64,000 bases of DNA from Kitasatospora sp. NBC_00240 (GCF_026342405.1 NZ_JAPEMU010000001.1:496001-560000), one strand, 5' to 3'. Positions 53,050-61,908 are shown, numbered from the stretch's first letter. A program made the numbers and translations. Notes: generated by a model from the sequence alone, not told the origin.

Positions 53050-54710
53050 CAGTGCAGACCTTCCGCGATCGGCCCGAGAGCCAGGGCCGGGAAGTAGGTG
53101 AGGCCGACGACGATCAGGACGACGCCCGACAGCAGGCCCACGAACAGCGGCTTGTGGGTGGGCAGGGTGCCCGGAGTGGCGGGAACCGGCTGCTGCTGGG
53201 CGAGCGAACCCGCCAGCGCGAGCACGAACACCATCGGCAGGAACCGGCCGAACACCATCGCCAGACCCAGCGCGGTGTCGTACCAGTCGGTGTTGACGGT
53301 GATGCCGGCGAACGCCGAACCGTTGTTGTTGGCGGCCGAGGTGAAGGCGTACAGCACCTCGGAGAAGCCGTGCGGACCGGAGTTCAGCATCCCGGCCCGC
53401 TCGCCGGGCAGCGCCATCGCGACGCCCGCGCCGATCAGCACGATGCTCGGGGTGGTGAGGATGTAGAGGGAGGCGAACTTCATCTCCCGGCCGCCGAGCT
53501 TCTTGCCGAGGTACTCGGGGGTGCGGCCGACCATCAGACCGGCCACGAAGACCGCGACGATCGCCAGGATCAGCATCCCGTACAGGCCGGAGCCGGTACC
53601 GCCGGGCGCGATCTCGCCGAGCATCATGTTGAAGATCGTCAGGCCACCGCCGAACGGCGTGAACGAGTCGTGGAAGGAGTTCACCGCGCCGGTGGAGGTC
53701 AACGTCGTCGACGCCGCGAAGAGGCCGGAGGCCGCGATGCCGAATCGCTGCTCCTTGCCCTCCATCGCCGCGCCCGCCGCGTTCAGGGCCGTGCCGCCGT
53801 GCTGCGCCTCGGCGAAGGTGATCAGCGCCGCGGAGGCGACCCAGAACAGGCCCATCACGGCGACGATCGCATAACCCTGGCGGTTGTCGCCGACCATCCG
53901 GCCGAAGGCCCGGGGCAGTGCGAACGGGATCACCAGCAGCAGGAAGATCTCCAGCACGTTGGTGAAGCCGGTCGGGTTCTCGAACGGGTGCGCGGAGTTG
54001 GCGTTGTAGAAGCCGCCGCCGTTGGTGCCCAGCTCCTTGATGACCTCCTGCGAGGCCACCGGGCCGCCCGGGATCGACTGCGGGTCGCCGGCGAGCGTCG
54101 CCACCTCGTGGAAGCCGTGGAAGTTCTGCACCACGCCGTTCGCCACCAGGACGAGGGCGAAGACGATGGCGAGCGGCAGCAGCAGGCGCAGCACGATCCG
54201 GGTCAGGTCGACCCAGAAGTTGCCGACCCGGTCGGTGCGGTTGCGGGTGAAGCCCCGGATCAGAGCCGCCACGACGGCGATGCCGACGGCGGCGGAGACG
54301 AAGTTCTGCACCGCCAGGCCGGCCATCTGCACCAGGTGGCCCATCGCGGACTCGCCGCTGTAGGACTGCCAGTTGGTGTTGGTGACGAAGGAGATCGCGG
54401 TGTTCCAGGCCTGGTGGCCGGGCATCTGCGGGACGCCCAGGTTCAGCAGCAGGAAGGTCTGGAGGCGGATCAAGCCGTAGAGGAAGAGGATCGAGACGGC
54501 CGAGAAGGCCAGGACCGAGCGGAGGTAGACCGGCCAGCGCTGGTCGGCGTCACCGTCGACGCCTATGAGGCGGTAGATGCCGCGCTCGGCCTTGAGGTGC
54601 TTGGCGGTGGTGAGGAGTCCGGCGATGTAGTCGCCGAGAGGGCGGTAGCACAGGGCCAGCGCGCCGACGAGGGCGAGAGCTTGCAGCCAGCCCGCGAGTG
54701 TGGAGCTCAT
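53049..54710 (-). CDS. kdpA: KdpA, potassium channel-like subunit
   Basis: A 553-residue membrane subunit that forms the potassium-selective pore. Ten or so helices are visible. Selectivity-loop segments are recognisable at [60 protein letters not shown] and the [10 protein letters not shown] loop. The SLG-like N-terminus begins [10 protein letters not shown]. It starts three bases after kdpF and ends overlapping kdpB, within one operon. Confidence 0.95.
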
Positions 54711-54712
54711 AA

Positions 54713-54802
54713 TCAGAACTTCTCCGGGTGGATCAGCGCCAGAACGAGGTAGCCGACGAGCGCGGCGGCGACGAGGAGACCTGCGATGTTCTCGGCGCTC
54801 AC
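54713..54802 (-). CDS. kdpF: KdpF, micro-subunit of the potassium pump
   Basis: A 29-residue single-helix protein: a short MSAEN start, the helix [20 protein letters not shown] and a PEKF end. These match KdpF, which lies in the membrane against KdpA. The GTG start follows GGAG and overlaps the stop of the preceding micro-protein by four bases. Confidence 0.92.
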   Translation of the reverse strand: MSAENIAGLLVAAALVGYLVLALIHPEKF

Positions 54803-54882
54803 AGCTTCTCCACCCCTCGCGCGATCAGGGCGATGACGGCGAACACGGCGACCGTGACACCGACGAAGATGAGATCGGACAT
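54799..54882 (-). CDS. 27-residue membrane micro-protein leading the kdp operon
   Basis: A single-helix protein, [20 protein letters not shown] then ARGVEKL. It resembles KdpF in size and topology but not in sequence. Its stop overlaps the kdpF start by four bases (GTGA), so translation is coupled. I know of no assigned function; as first gene of the kdp operon it is a good candidate for an additional pump subunit or assembly factor. The ATG is preceded by GGTGGAG. Confidence 0.75.
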   Translation of the reverse strand: MSDLIFVGVTVAVFAVIALIARGVEKL

Positions 54883-54968
54883 GGGCTCCACCCAAGGGTT
54901 CAGGGGCCTGGCCGTATCGGTCCGAAGGCCGGCAACGGCGCCGGCGGCAGACCGGCAAGAGCAGCAAA

Positions 54969-55010
54969 TCAGCCGGTCAGGCCGCCGAGGGCCGTCCTGA
55001 CGAGCTCCAT
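54969..55010 (-). CDS. Possible 13-residue leader peptide of the kdp operon
   Basis: ATG follows GGGGGTG and encodes MELVRTALGGLTG with a stop, 19 bases after the direct-repeat site and 86 bases before the micro-protein. It could be a translated leader or simply chance; there is no obvious attenuator hairpin. Confidence 0.3.
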   Translation of the reverse strand: MELVRTALGGLTG

Positions 55011-55028
55011 ACGGGCACCCCCGCGACA

Positions 55029-55045
55029 TTGACGCGTCCTTGATG
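55029..55045 (+). promoter_or_regulatory. K-island direct-repeat site of the kdp operon
   Basis: TTGACGCGTCCTTGATG: two hexamers 11 bases apart. On the minus strand a CAATGT that could be the -10 of kdp overlaps its inner edge, so the repeat occupies the -35 zone, as expected for an activator of the OmpR type. Confidence 0.7.
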
Positions 55046-55086
55046 CCGGCGTCACACACCGGAGACCTGAGGTGCCCGGAAAGCGT

Positions 55087-55122
55087 CGGGCCCCGGGCAG
55101 CGGAGGAGCTGCCCGGGGCCCG
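55087..55122 (-). terminator. Perfect 15-bp hairpin terminator after the first KimA-type gene
   Basis: CGGGCCCCGGGCAGC pairs with GCTGCCCGGGGCCCG around the six-base loop GGAGGA, 13 bases past the stop codon. Confidence 0.9.
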
Positions 55123-55135
55123 TGCACAAGGAGCG

Positions 55136-57169
55136 TCAGACCTTCTCGGACTCCGGGACGGCCTTCGTCCGCACCGGCTCGCCACGGCGCACCGCGCCCG
55201 GGGCCCGGCGGGCCGGACGGTCGGCCCTGGGGGCCGAGGAGAGCTGCCAGGGCACGCTGATGACCATGACCCCGGGGGTGAACAGCAAGCGGCTCTTCAG
55301 CCAGAGCGCCGACTGGTTGTGCAGCAGGTTCTCCCACCAGTGGCCGACCACGTACTCCGGGATGAACACGGCGACGGCGTCACGGGGGTTGCCCTGTCGG
55401 ACGCCGCGAACATACCCGACGACCGGCTTGGTGATCTCGCGGAACGGCGAGTCCAGCACCTTCAGCGGCACGCGAATTCCGAACTCGTCCCACTGAGCCC
55501 TCAGCTCGTCGGTGGAGTCCTTCTCGACCGCGACCGTGACGGCCTCCAGGGTGTCCGGGCGGAACGCCTCGGCGTAGCCGATCGCCCGCAGGGTGGGCTT
55601 GTGCAGCTTGGAGACCAGCACGATGCCGTGCACCCGGGACGGCCGGGCCGACTCGGCCTGCGGGTCCTCGACGGCCAGTTCCTCGGCGACGGTGTCGTAG
55701 TGCCGGCGGATGCCGCGCATCATCAGCCAGAGCACGACCGCGGCGACCACCGCCAGCCAGGCGCCCTGGGTGAACTTGGTCAGCAGCACGATCACCAGCA
55801 CCAGGGCGGTGGTCACCGCGCCCAGGCCGTTGATGATCCGCGAGCGCTGCGCGGCGCCCCGCACCTGGGCGTCGGTCTCGGTGGCCAGCGCCCGGTTCCA
55901 GTGCCGGACCATGCCGATCTGGGACAGCGTGAAGGAGGTGAAGACGCCGAGGATGTAGAGGTGGATCAGGCTGGTGACGTCCGCCTGGTAGAGCCAGAGC
56001 AGGCCGCCGGCCACCACCGCGAGGGCGATGATGCCGTTGGAGAAGGCCAGCCGGTCGCCGCGGGTGTGCAGTTGCCGGGGCAGGTAGCGGTGCTCGGCGA
56101 GGATCGAGGACAGCAGCGGGAACCCGTTGAAGGCGGTGTTGGCGGCCAGGATCAGCACCAGCGCGGTGGCTGCCTGGATCAGGTAGAAGAGGATGCTGTC
56201 GCTGCCGCCGAAGACGGAGGCCGCCAGCTGCGCGATCACGGTCTGCTGGGTGTACGTCGAGCAGTCGCCGGCGAGGCCGGTGAGCTGGCAGGCGTCGTCG
56301 ACGTAGTGCACCTTCGCGACCAGGGCGAGCGCGGTGACCCCGACGAACATCACCACCGCGGTGATGCCCATGACGGCCATCGTGCTGGCGGCGTTGCGCG
56401 ACTTGGGCGCCCGGAAGGCGGGCACGCCGTTGGATATCGCCTCCACGCCGGTCAGCGCCGTACAGCCGGAGGCGAAGGCCCGCAGGCCGAGCAGCAGCAG
56501 GCCGAGACCGGCCAGGGCGTCCTTGCCGTGCTCCGGTTCGACCCCGAAAGCCGCGCTCTCGGCGACCGGCGCATCCCCGAACACCACCCGGACCAGACCG
56601 GTGGCGATCATCAGCAGCATGGCCCCGATGAACAGGTACGTCGGCGCGGCGAACGCGTTGCCCGACTCCCGGACACCCCGCAGGTTCATCGCGGCCAGGA
56701 CAGCCACGAACCCCACGGCAAGCAGGACCCGGTAGTCGGCCAGACCGTTGAAGGCCGAGATGATGTTGTCGACGCCGGACGCCACCGACACCGCGACGGT
56801 CATCACGTAGTCGACCAGCAACGAGGCCGCCACCACCAGGCCCGAGTTCGCACCCAGGTTCTTGGAGACCACCTCGTAGGAGCCGCCCCCGCTCGGGTAG
56901 GCGTGCACCACCTGGCGGTAGGACATCACCACGACGGCCATCAGCGCGACGACGCCCGCCGCGACCCAGGGGGTCAGATAGAGGAAGGCGGTGCCGCCGA
57001 CGGTGAGCACCAGCAGGATCTCCTGGGTGGCGTAGGCCACCGAGGAGAGCGGGTCGGACGCGAAGATCGGCAGCGCCAGTCGCTTCGGGAGCAGGGTCTC
57101 GCCCAGTTCCTCGCTGCGCATGGCTCTACCGATCACGAGGCGCTTCAGCGCCTGGGGCAGATTGAACAC
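55136..57169 (-). CDS. KimA-type potassium importer (APC superfamily), copy 1
   Basis: A 677-residue membrane protein very like the Bacillus KimA high-affinity potassium/proton symporter. The first helices read LALPIFASDPLSSVAYATQE and YRQVVHAYPSGGGSYEVVSK; further matches are ASLLVDYVMTVAVSVASGVD, FASGCTALTGVEAISNGVPA and TLSQIGMVRHWNRAL. The cytoplasmic C-domain (from about 500) contains the SRVHGIVLVSKLHKPTLRAI strand typical of KimA and ends in a charged tail. In Bacillus c-di-AMP inhibits the protein. The start is the GTG giving VFNLPQALKR; its ribosome binding site is weak. A direct-repeat site lies 150 bases upstream. Confidence 0.9.
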   Translation of the reverse strand: MFNLPQALKRLVIGRAMRSEELGETLLPKRLALPIFASDPLSSVAYATQEILLVLTVGGTAFLYLTPWVAAGVVALMAVVVMSYRQVVHAYPSGGGSYEVVSKNLGANSGLVVAASLLVDYVMTVAVSVASGVDNIISAFNGLADYRVLLAVGFVAVLAAMNLRGVRESGNAFAAPTYLFIGAMLLMIATGLVRVVFGDAPVAESAAFGVEPEHGKDALAGLGLLLLGLRAFASGCTALTGVEAISNGVPAFRAPKSRNAASTMAVMGITAVVMFVGVTALALVAKVHYVDDACQLTGLAGDCSTYTQQTVIAQLAASVFGGSDSILFYLIQAATALVLILAANTAFNGFPLLSSILAEHRYLPRQLHTRGDRLAFSNGIIALAVVAGGLLWLYQADVTSLIHLYILGVFTSFTLSQIGMVRHWNRALATETDAQVRGAAQRSRIINGLGAVTTALVLVIVLLTKFTQGAWLAVVAAVVLWLMMRGIRRHYDTVAEELAVEDPQAESARPSRVHGIVLVSKLHKPTLRAIGYAEAFRPDTLEAVTVAVEKDSTDELRAQWDEFGIRVPLKVLDSPFREITKPVVGYVRGVRQGNPRDAVAVFIPEYVVGHWWENLLHNQSALWLKSRLLFTPGVMVISVPWQLSSAPRADRPARRAPGAVRRGEPVRTKAVPESEKV

Positions 57170-57320
57170 ATGGGCGAGCGTAGGCGGCTCCGGCGTTAGG
57201 ACAATGGGACCGAAATCGGCGCACCGAGCCGCCGACGACCTCGACGACCTGACTGTTTCCGCAGGTCAGATAGGTCAACCATCGCCGAAGTGCGAGCCTC
57301 CCGGGAGCGTTGAAGGGTGC

Positions 57321-57337
57321 CGTTAAGGGATCGTCAA
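57321..57337 (-). promoter_or_regulatory. K-island direct-repeat site upstream of KimA copy 1
   Basis: On the minus strand TTGACGATCCCTTAACG, two hexamers 11 bases apart. It lies in the 227-base gap between the two KimA-type genes. Its orientation is reversed relative to the other sites. The gap also holds three AGGTCA/GACCT elements near 57250. Confidence 0.55.
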
Positions 57338-57396
57338 GATATGACGATGGAATCGGACATACCGCCCAAATCGGCTGATCCGCCAGGTCTGCCTGC

Positions 57397-59262
57397 CTAC
57401 ATCCGCATCCGCAGTCGGCACACCACCGCGTCCGTGTGGCGGCGCAGTGCGCGGTCGATGACGGCGCCGCGCTGGTTCTGCAGGGCGCGCTGCCAGAGCC
57501 GGGCAGGCTCGACCTCGGGGATCAGGACGGTGATCCGGTCGTAGACGTGCTCGGCGGCGAGTTCGTTGACGAACGCCGCCAGCGGCGGGCCGAGTCGCCG
57601 GTGCCCGTCGGGCACCTCGATCAGCGGGACTCCGGGCCGCCACAGTTCCCAGTCGCGACGCAGGGTCTCGGCCGCCTGCTGGTCCTCGGCGTCGGGGGCG
57701 GTGTGGACGACGGTGACCGCGAGGACTTCGTCGCCGAGCGAGACGGCGGCGCTCAGGGCGTCCCGGGTGAGCCGGGTGATCACGGTGACCGGGACGACGA
57801 CCAGCGAGCGCTGGCGGGTGACCGGTCCGGGCACCCGACCGAGTTCCAGCCGGTCGCCGATCCTGGCGTACGCACGGTGGACGGCCTCGAACAGCAGGAC
57901 GAGCAGGGGGAGCGCCAGGCAGACACCCCAGGCGCCCTCGGTGAACTTGGTACCGGTGACGACCAGGGCCGCCACGCCGGTGAGCAGTGCGCCGAAGCCG
58001 TTGAGCAGTGCCTTGCCCTGCCAGCCGCGGCCACGCTCCCCGTTCCAGTGCCTGACCATGCCCACCTGGCAGATCGTGAAGCCGACGAAGACACCGATCG
58101 CGAAGAGCGGGACCAGGCTGTTCACGTCGCCGCCGGAGCCGACCAGCAGGGCGGCCGAGGCCAGCGAGAGGAAGAGCACGCCGTGGCGGTGCACCTGGTG
58201 GTCGGCGCGCAGCGCGAAGACGTGCGGCAGGTGGTTGTCGCGGGCCAGCAGGCGCAGCAGGACGGGCAGGCCGCCGAAGGAGGTGTTGGCCGCCAGCCCG
58301 AGCAGGATCACGGTGGCGAACTGCACCAGGTAGAAGCCGAAGCCGTGGCCGAGCGAGGCGTCCGCCAGTTGCGCGAGGACGGTGACCCCCTCCACCGGCT
58401 GGAGGTGGAAGCGGCCGATCAGGACGGCCAGGCCGATCAGCATCACGCCGAGCAGGCCGCCGAGCGCGACCTCGGTGTGCTGCGCGCGCTTCACGCGAGG
58501 CGTCCGGAAGGACGGGACGGCGTTCGCGACGGCCTCCACGCCGGTGAGCGCCGAGCAGCCGGCGGCGAACGCCTTGAGCAGCAGCAGCGCGCCGACCGCG
58601 GTGGCGTTGCCTGCCAGCGCCGAGGCGTGACCGGCGGCGGCCTCGGTGGAGGCGGGCGCGTCCCGGAACAGGCCGATGACGATGATCGCCAGGATCGAGA
58701 GGACGAAGACGGCCGTCGGTGCCATGAACCAGCGCGCGGACTCCGCGATCCCCCGCAGGTTGACGGCGGTGACCACGGCGAGAACCGCCAGGCAGAGCCA
58801 GACCCGCTGCTCGTAGAGGCCGGGAAACGCCGAGGTCAGGGCGGCGACCCCGGCCGTGACGGACACCGCCACGTTCAGGATGTAGTCGATCACCAGGGAG
58901 GCGGCGGCCGTCAGCGCCGTCCGTCTGCCGAGGTGGGCCTTGGCGACGGCGTAGGACCCGCCGCCGTCCGGGAAGGCCGCGATCACCTGCCGGTAGGAGG
59001 CGACCAGGACGGCCAGCAGCACGGCGATCGAGACGGTGACCGGCAGGGTGAACCCCAGTCCGTACGAGCCGGCCGCCGCCAGTACCAGGACGATCGACTC
59101 GGGTCCGTACGCCACCGACGCCATCGCGTCCAACGAGAGGGCCGCCAGGCCGCCGAGCGCGGTCAGCCGGTCGCGCTGCCGCTCCGGCGGTATGCCGGTA
59201 TCGGGGGGATCCGCCTCGCCGGCGGGGTGGGTGGACCGCTGCGCGTCGGTGGCACCGAACAT
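57397..59262 (-). CDS. KimA-type potassium importer (APC superfamily), copy 2
   Basis: A 621-residue potassium importer of the same family as its neighbour but clearly different in sequence. Marks are LSLDAMASVAYGPESIVLVL, YRQVIAAFPDGGGSYAVAKA, SLVIDYILNVAVSVTAGVAA, FAAGCSALTGVEAVANAVPS and ICQVGMVRHWNG. The C-domain includes RSLVVVPVTVITRLTRDALS and ITVLIPEVEPARLWQRALQN, as in Bacillus KimA. The ATG chosen has GGAGG at seven bases; 73 in-frame codons upstream are rejected. Two such importers side by side may differ in affinity. A direct-repeat site lies about 100 bases upstream. Confidence 0.9.
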   Translation of the reverse strand: MFGATDAQRSTHPAGEADPPDTGIPPERQRDRLTALGGLAALSLDAMASVAYGPESIVLVLAAAGSYGLGFTLPVTVSIAVLLAVLVASYRQVIAAFPDGGGSYAVAKAHLGRRTALTAAASLVIDYILNVAVSVTAGVAALTSAFPGLYEQRVWLCLAVLAVVTAVNLRGIAESARWFMAPTAVFVLSILAIIVIGLFRDAPASTEAAAGHASALAGNATAVGALLLLKAFAAGCSALTGVEAVANAVPSFRTPRVKRAQHTEVALGGLLGVMLIGLAVLIGRFHLQPVEGVTVLAQLADASLGHGFGFYLVQFATVILLGLAANTSFGGLPVLLRLLARDNHLPHVFALRADHQVHRHGVLFLSLASAALLVGSGGDVNSLVPLFAIGVFVGFTICQVGMVRHWNGERGRGWQGKALLNGFGALLTGVAALVVTGTKFTEGAWGVCLALPLLVLLFEAVHRAYARIGDRLELGRVPGPVTRQRSLVVVPVTVITRLTRDALSAAVSLGDEVLAVTVVHTAPDAEDQQAAETLRRDWELWRPGVPLIEVPDGHRRLGPPLAAFVNELAAEHVYDRITVLIPEVEPARLWQRALQNQRGAVIDRALRRHTDAVVCRLRMRM

Positions 59263-59363
59263 CGAATGACCTCCGTGGATGGAATGCGCTGCCTGGATGT
59301 TGTCCCCTGTTCGGGGTGGCTTCCGGCAGCCCATACGGAACCCTGACGTCCGCGCCCGGAGCC

Positions 59364-59380
59364 CTGACGCAGCCTTGATG
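59364..59380 (+). promoter_or_regulatory. K-island direct-repeat site of KimA copy 2
   Basis: CTGACGCAGCCTTGATG, two hexamers 11 bases apart; another CTGACG lies 21 bases further left at 59343. Confidence 0.65.
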
Positions 59381-59460
59381 TCCGAAGGAATGCCGCTGCC
59401 CCGGGGCGCCGTCGGCCTTACGGCCGTAAACGGACAGCACCTCGGGGCGGCGGTTGTGGA

Positions 59461-59492
59461 CACCCGGCGCCGGTGGCACACGGCGCCGGGTG
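59461..59492 (-). terminator. Perfect 12-bp hairpin after the bL37-like gene
   Basis: CACCCGGCGCCG pairs with CGGCGCCGGGTG around an eight-base loop, 10 bases past the stop codon. Confidence 0.88.
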
Positions 59493-59502
59493 GATCAGGG
59501 GC

Positions 59503-59577
59503 CTACCGGCAGGCCCTGCGGCCGTGGTTGGCCTTCTTCTTGCGGCGGGTCCGCTTCCTGCGTGCGCGCTTGGACAT
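59503..59577 (-). CDS. bL37-like ribosomal micro-protein (24 residues)
   Basis: A very basic peptide, MSKRARRKRTRRKKKANHGR then RACR. It fits the pattern of the actinobacterial 50S protein bL37 (M-x-K-R-x-R-K-K-R-x-R-K-x-x-K-A-N-H-G-K-R-P), which binds 23S rRNA in mycobacterial ribosomes. Here GKRP is replaced by GRRACR, so it is divergent and may be a second copy. The ATG follows GGAG, it lies 19 bases after an SDR gene on the same strand, and a perfect terminator follows. Context suggests condition-dependent expression. Confidence 0.8.
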   Translation of the reverse strand: MSKRARRKRTRRKKKANHGRRACR

Positions 59578-59596
59578 GGTGCTCCGTTCCCTGCCC

Positions 59597-60427
59597 TCAG
59601 GCCTGGGTGACCAGCTGGTCGGCGAGCCTGGTGAGGCGGCGCAGTGAGCGCTCCTCGTGGACGACCTGGGCGCTCCGGGCGATGTCGCCGCCGTCGTAGT
59701 ACTCGCCGTGGGTGAGGCGGAAGTCCGGCAGGCAGAGCTTCACGACGGCCGCCGCTCCGTCCGCCGGCGGCGCGCCGACCCGCCCGTACAGCGGGAGCAG
59801 GGCGGTGTCGCAGAGACCGGGATTGACGCTGACGGCGGTGATGCCCGAGTCCTCGGGGGCCATGTCGCGGGTGGCCATGGTGAGCGCGAGCTGGGACTGG
59901 GCGTACGCGGCGACCCGGGAGTACCTCCTGGCCCGGTTGGGGTCGCTCCAGTTCATCGACGCGGTGCGGTGCAGCGAGGAGGAGACGTTGACGATCCGGG
60001 CGTCCCCGGCCGCCGCGAGAGGTTCCCGGAGCAGCCTGGCCAGCAGGTGGGCAGCGAGGAAGTTCACCTGGAGCGAGACCTCGTTGCCGTCCTCCGACAG
60101 CGTGCACCGCTCCGGTGCCATGATCGCCGCGTTGTTGACCAGCAGATCGAGAGCTGGGAAGGCCGCGGCGACCGTGCCGGCCAGTACGGCGACCTCGACG
60201 AGACGCGTGAAGTCGGCCGCGACCAGGTGGAGCCGGTCCCGGGACGCTCCTGCGGCGACCAGCCGCTCGACGGCGTCCTCACCCTCATGAGCGGTGCGGG
60301 CGTGCACGATGACGGTGACACCGTGCCCGGCGAGCAGGCGGGCGGTCTCCCAGCCGATCCCTGAAGAGGCACCGGTGACCAGGGCCGAGCGGGCGGACGA
60401 CACGTGGGAGGAAAGGACTGCGGACAT
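59597..60427 (-). CDS. Short-chain dehydrogenase/reductase
   Basis: A 276-residue NAD(P)-dependent oxidoreductase. The nucleotide-binding motif is ALVTGASSGIGWETARLLAG, the structural motif LLVNNAAIMAP, the active-site Ser is in IVNVSSSLHR, but the expected Tyr-x-x-x-Lys region reads YAQSQLALT, with Gln in place of Lys, so catalysis may be altered, as in some retinol-dehydrogenase-like members. PGLCDTALLP follows. The ATG giving MSAVLSSHVS is preceded by GGATGGG. It is followed by the bL37-like gene and a terminator, forming a two-gene unit. Confidence 0.85.
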   Translation of the reverse strand: MSAVLSSHVSSARSALVTGASSGIGWETARLLAGHGVTVIVHARTAHEGEDAVERLVAAGASRDRLHLVAADFTRLVEVAVLAGTVAAAFPALDLLVNNAAIMAPERCTLSEDGNEVSLQVNFLAAHLLARLLREPLAAAGDARIVNVSSSLHRTASMNWSDPNRARRYSRVAAYAQSQLALTMATRDMAPEDSGITAVSVNPGLCDTALLPLYGRVGAPPADGAAAVVKLCLPDFRLTHGEYYDGGDIARSAQVVHEERSLRRLTRLADQLVTQA

Positions 60428-60804
60428 GACCCATCCAAGGGTTTGCGAGGCACCCCGGGAGGACCGGCGTGCTGACATGCGCGCCGGGGCCGGGAGGTGC
60501 GGGAGGTGTACTGCTAACGATGCGCCGGCCGGTGGGGCGATCGGAGCCCGGGCCGGAGATGGCGCGGGCGGCCGTTGCGGCCCGCCCGCGGTGCGACCGG
60601 GACAGCCTCGGGGAGGACGCTCTACCGGACGGCGGGTATCACCGCGACCGTCCCCCGGCCTGCGGCCGCGAGGTGCCCCCTGCCGAGCACCCGCGGATGA
60701 GGCGGGCGGTCGTGGTGGCGGGTCGAGCGGTTCATGACGTTCATTGAAGTACGCCGGCGCTGCCCGAGCAAGGCCCGTTCACCTGCCCTGATGAATCCTT
60801 GACG
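60428..60804. other. Long upstream region of the SDR-bL37 unit
   Basis: I see no firm gene in these 377 bases. A 40-codon minus-strand frame at 60622-60744 (starting MNVMNRSTRHH) lacks a ribosome binding site. The left end contains the SDR start region and the right end the direct-repeat site. Confidence 0.45.
60788..60804 (+). promoter_or_regulatory. K-island direct-repeat site upstream of the SDR-bL37 unit
   Basis: CTGATGAATCCTTGACG, two hexamers 11 bases apart, directly after the stop of the small membrane protein gene and about 360 bases before the SDR start. Confidence 0.55.
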
Positions 60805-61239
60805 TCATGTCAGTCCCGGATTGCGGGCACGGTCCGGTGCAGGGAGTACCTGTACCCGGACAGTCCGTCGGGGCAGCGCGGCGGGGAGCGACAGCAGGAG
60901 CGCGGCAGCGGTGAAGAGCCCGAGGCGGGTGAATTCGACGCCCGCGCCGCCCCACTCCAGGGTGGCGTAGCGGTGCACCACGAAGCCGTTGAAGAACAGC
61001 CAGCCGGCCCCCGCGATGAGGGGCGCCGCCGTCGGACGGGAGAGGGCGCCGAGGAGGACGCAGAGGACTGTGAAGCCGCTCAGCGCGAACCAGGTGGCGT
61101 GCAACTCACCGACCACCGCCAGGGTGGGTGCGAGGACGGCGAAGCCGCCCAGCGCGACCGCGCCCGACATGCTGACCGGAAGACGTTGCACCAGCGGCCG
61201 GAAGCTGCGTCGGCCGGGGCGAGCACGGTAGAGCCTCAT
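60805..61239 (-). CDS. Small four-helix membrane protein resembling the KdpD membrane unit
   Basis: A 144-residue protein with four helices (about 25-43, 48-66, 70-92, 104-122) between basic ends. The stretch IAGAGWLFFNGFVVHRYATL, then a short polar loop and TRLGLFTAAALLLSLPAAL, parallels the KdpD membrane unit of this window (SLLLNYYFIPPVHTFTIAET, then an Ala/Val-rich helix) in length, order and the L-x-F-N-x-F/Y-F-V-x-x-x-x-T pattern. It lacks a kinase. AAGGGGGTGG precedes the ATG. It is 17 bases downstream of the universal stress protein gene, in the same unit. Confidence 0.75.
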   Translation of the reverse strand: MRLYRARPGRRSFRPLVQRLPVSMSGAVALGGFAVLAPTLAVVGELHATWFALSGFTVLCVLLGALSRPTAAPLIAGAGWLFFNGFVVHRYATLEWGGAGVEFTRLGLFTAAALLLSLPAALPRRTVRVQVLPAPDRARNPGLT

Positions 61240-61256
61240 GGGCGTCCACCCCCTTC

Positions 61257-61805
61257 TCAGCGGCTCGGGGCCGGAGTGGTCGGCAGGTGCCAGACGGTGC
61301 GCCGATGGATGGCCGCCAGTTCACGGTGGAGCGGAGGCCTCGGCACGGCGAGCACCGGGCAGGCCGCGTGTTTGACGCAGTGCGCCGTCACGGAAGGCCG
61401 AAGCCCGCGGCGCAGCAGGCTGCCGCCGCCGGCTCCGACCACCAGCAGGTCGGCCGCGCGGTCCGCGGTGTGCACCAAGGCGGGGCCGCTGTCCCCGCGG
61501 ATGACCTGGGCGGAGAGACGCACGTCCGCGGGCGCTCCGCCGAACGCCTCGCCGAGGGCCTCCTTCAGACGCACCGCCGCGGCCTCCTCCCAGGTCGCCA
61601 GCAGGGGCGGGCAGGGCGCCAGCCGGTAGCCGTGCTCACCGCCCGGCGGGATCCAGGCGAGCACCGCCATTACCTCGGAGCCGGTGCGGCGACTCTCGGC
61701 GACAGCCCGGTGCAGCGCTGCCAGGCTGCCGAGCGATCCACTCACACCGACCACGATCCGCCCGGGCCGCTGCTCGCCGCGGCCGACCCCGTCCAGGTCC
61801 GTCAT
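61257..61805 (-). CDS. Universal stress protein (UspA family)
   Basis: A 182-residue single-domain Usp. The first strand is GRIVVGVSGSLGSLAALHRA and the ATP-binding loop ADLLVVGAGGGSLLRRGLRP followed by SVTAHCVKHAACPVLAVP fits G-x2-G-x9-G-(S/T) loosely. KdpD contains the same fold as an input domain. It lies between the second kdpB and the small four-helix membrane protein, with a direct-repeat site 65 bases upstream and GAGG at a good distance from the ATG. Confidence 0.88.
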   Translation of the reverse strand: MTDLDGVGRGEQRPGRIVVGVSGSLGSLAALHRAVAESRRTGSEVMAVLAWIPPGGEHGYRLAPCPPLLATWEEAAAVRLKEALGEAFGGAPADVRLSAQVIRGDSGPALVHTADRAADLLVVGAGGGSLLRRGLRPSVTAHCVKHAACPVLAVPRPPLHRELAAIHRRTVWHLPTTPAPSR

Positions 61806-61869
61806 TTCCGTTCCTCAGTTCACTCGACTGCCTCCAGCCAAGCCCACCGGCATGGGGGGAGACCGTTCC

Positions 61870-61886
61870 CTGACGCTTTCCTGACG
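61870..61886 (+). promoter_or_regulatory. K-island direct-repeat site of the usp unit
   Basis: CTGACGCTTTCCTGACG, two identical CTGACG hexamers 11 bases apart, with a further TGACG 12 bases on. It lies between the kdpB2 terminator and usp. Confidence 0.7.
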
Positions 61887-61908
61887 ACCGCGGTGACGAT
61901 CCGAACGC

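Noticed and set aside
57170-57396. Possible c-di-AMP (ydaO-type) riboswitch before the KimA-type gene
   Set aside because: Bacillus kimA has one, but I could not recognise its conserved core or pseudoknot elements here, and the gap has a direct-repeat site instead.
60622-60744. A 40-codon minus-strand frame starting MNVMNRSTRHH
   Set aside because: No ribosome binding site, and the composition resembles translated GC-rich non-coding DNA. It is mentioned only in the description of the gap.
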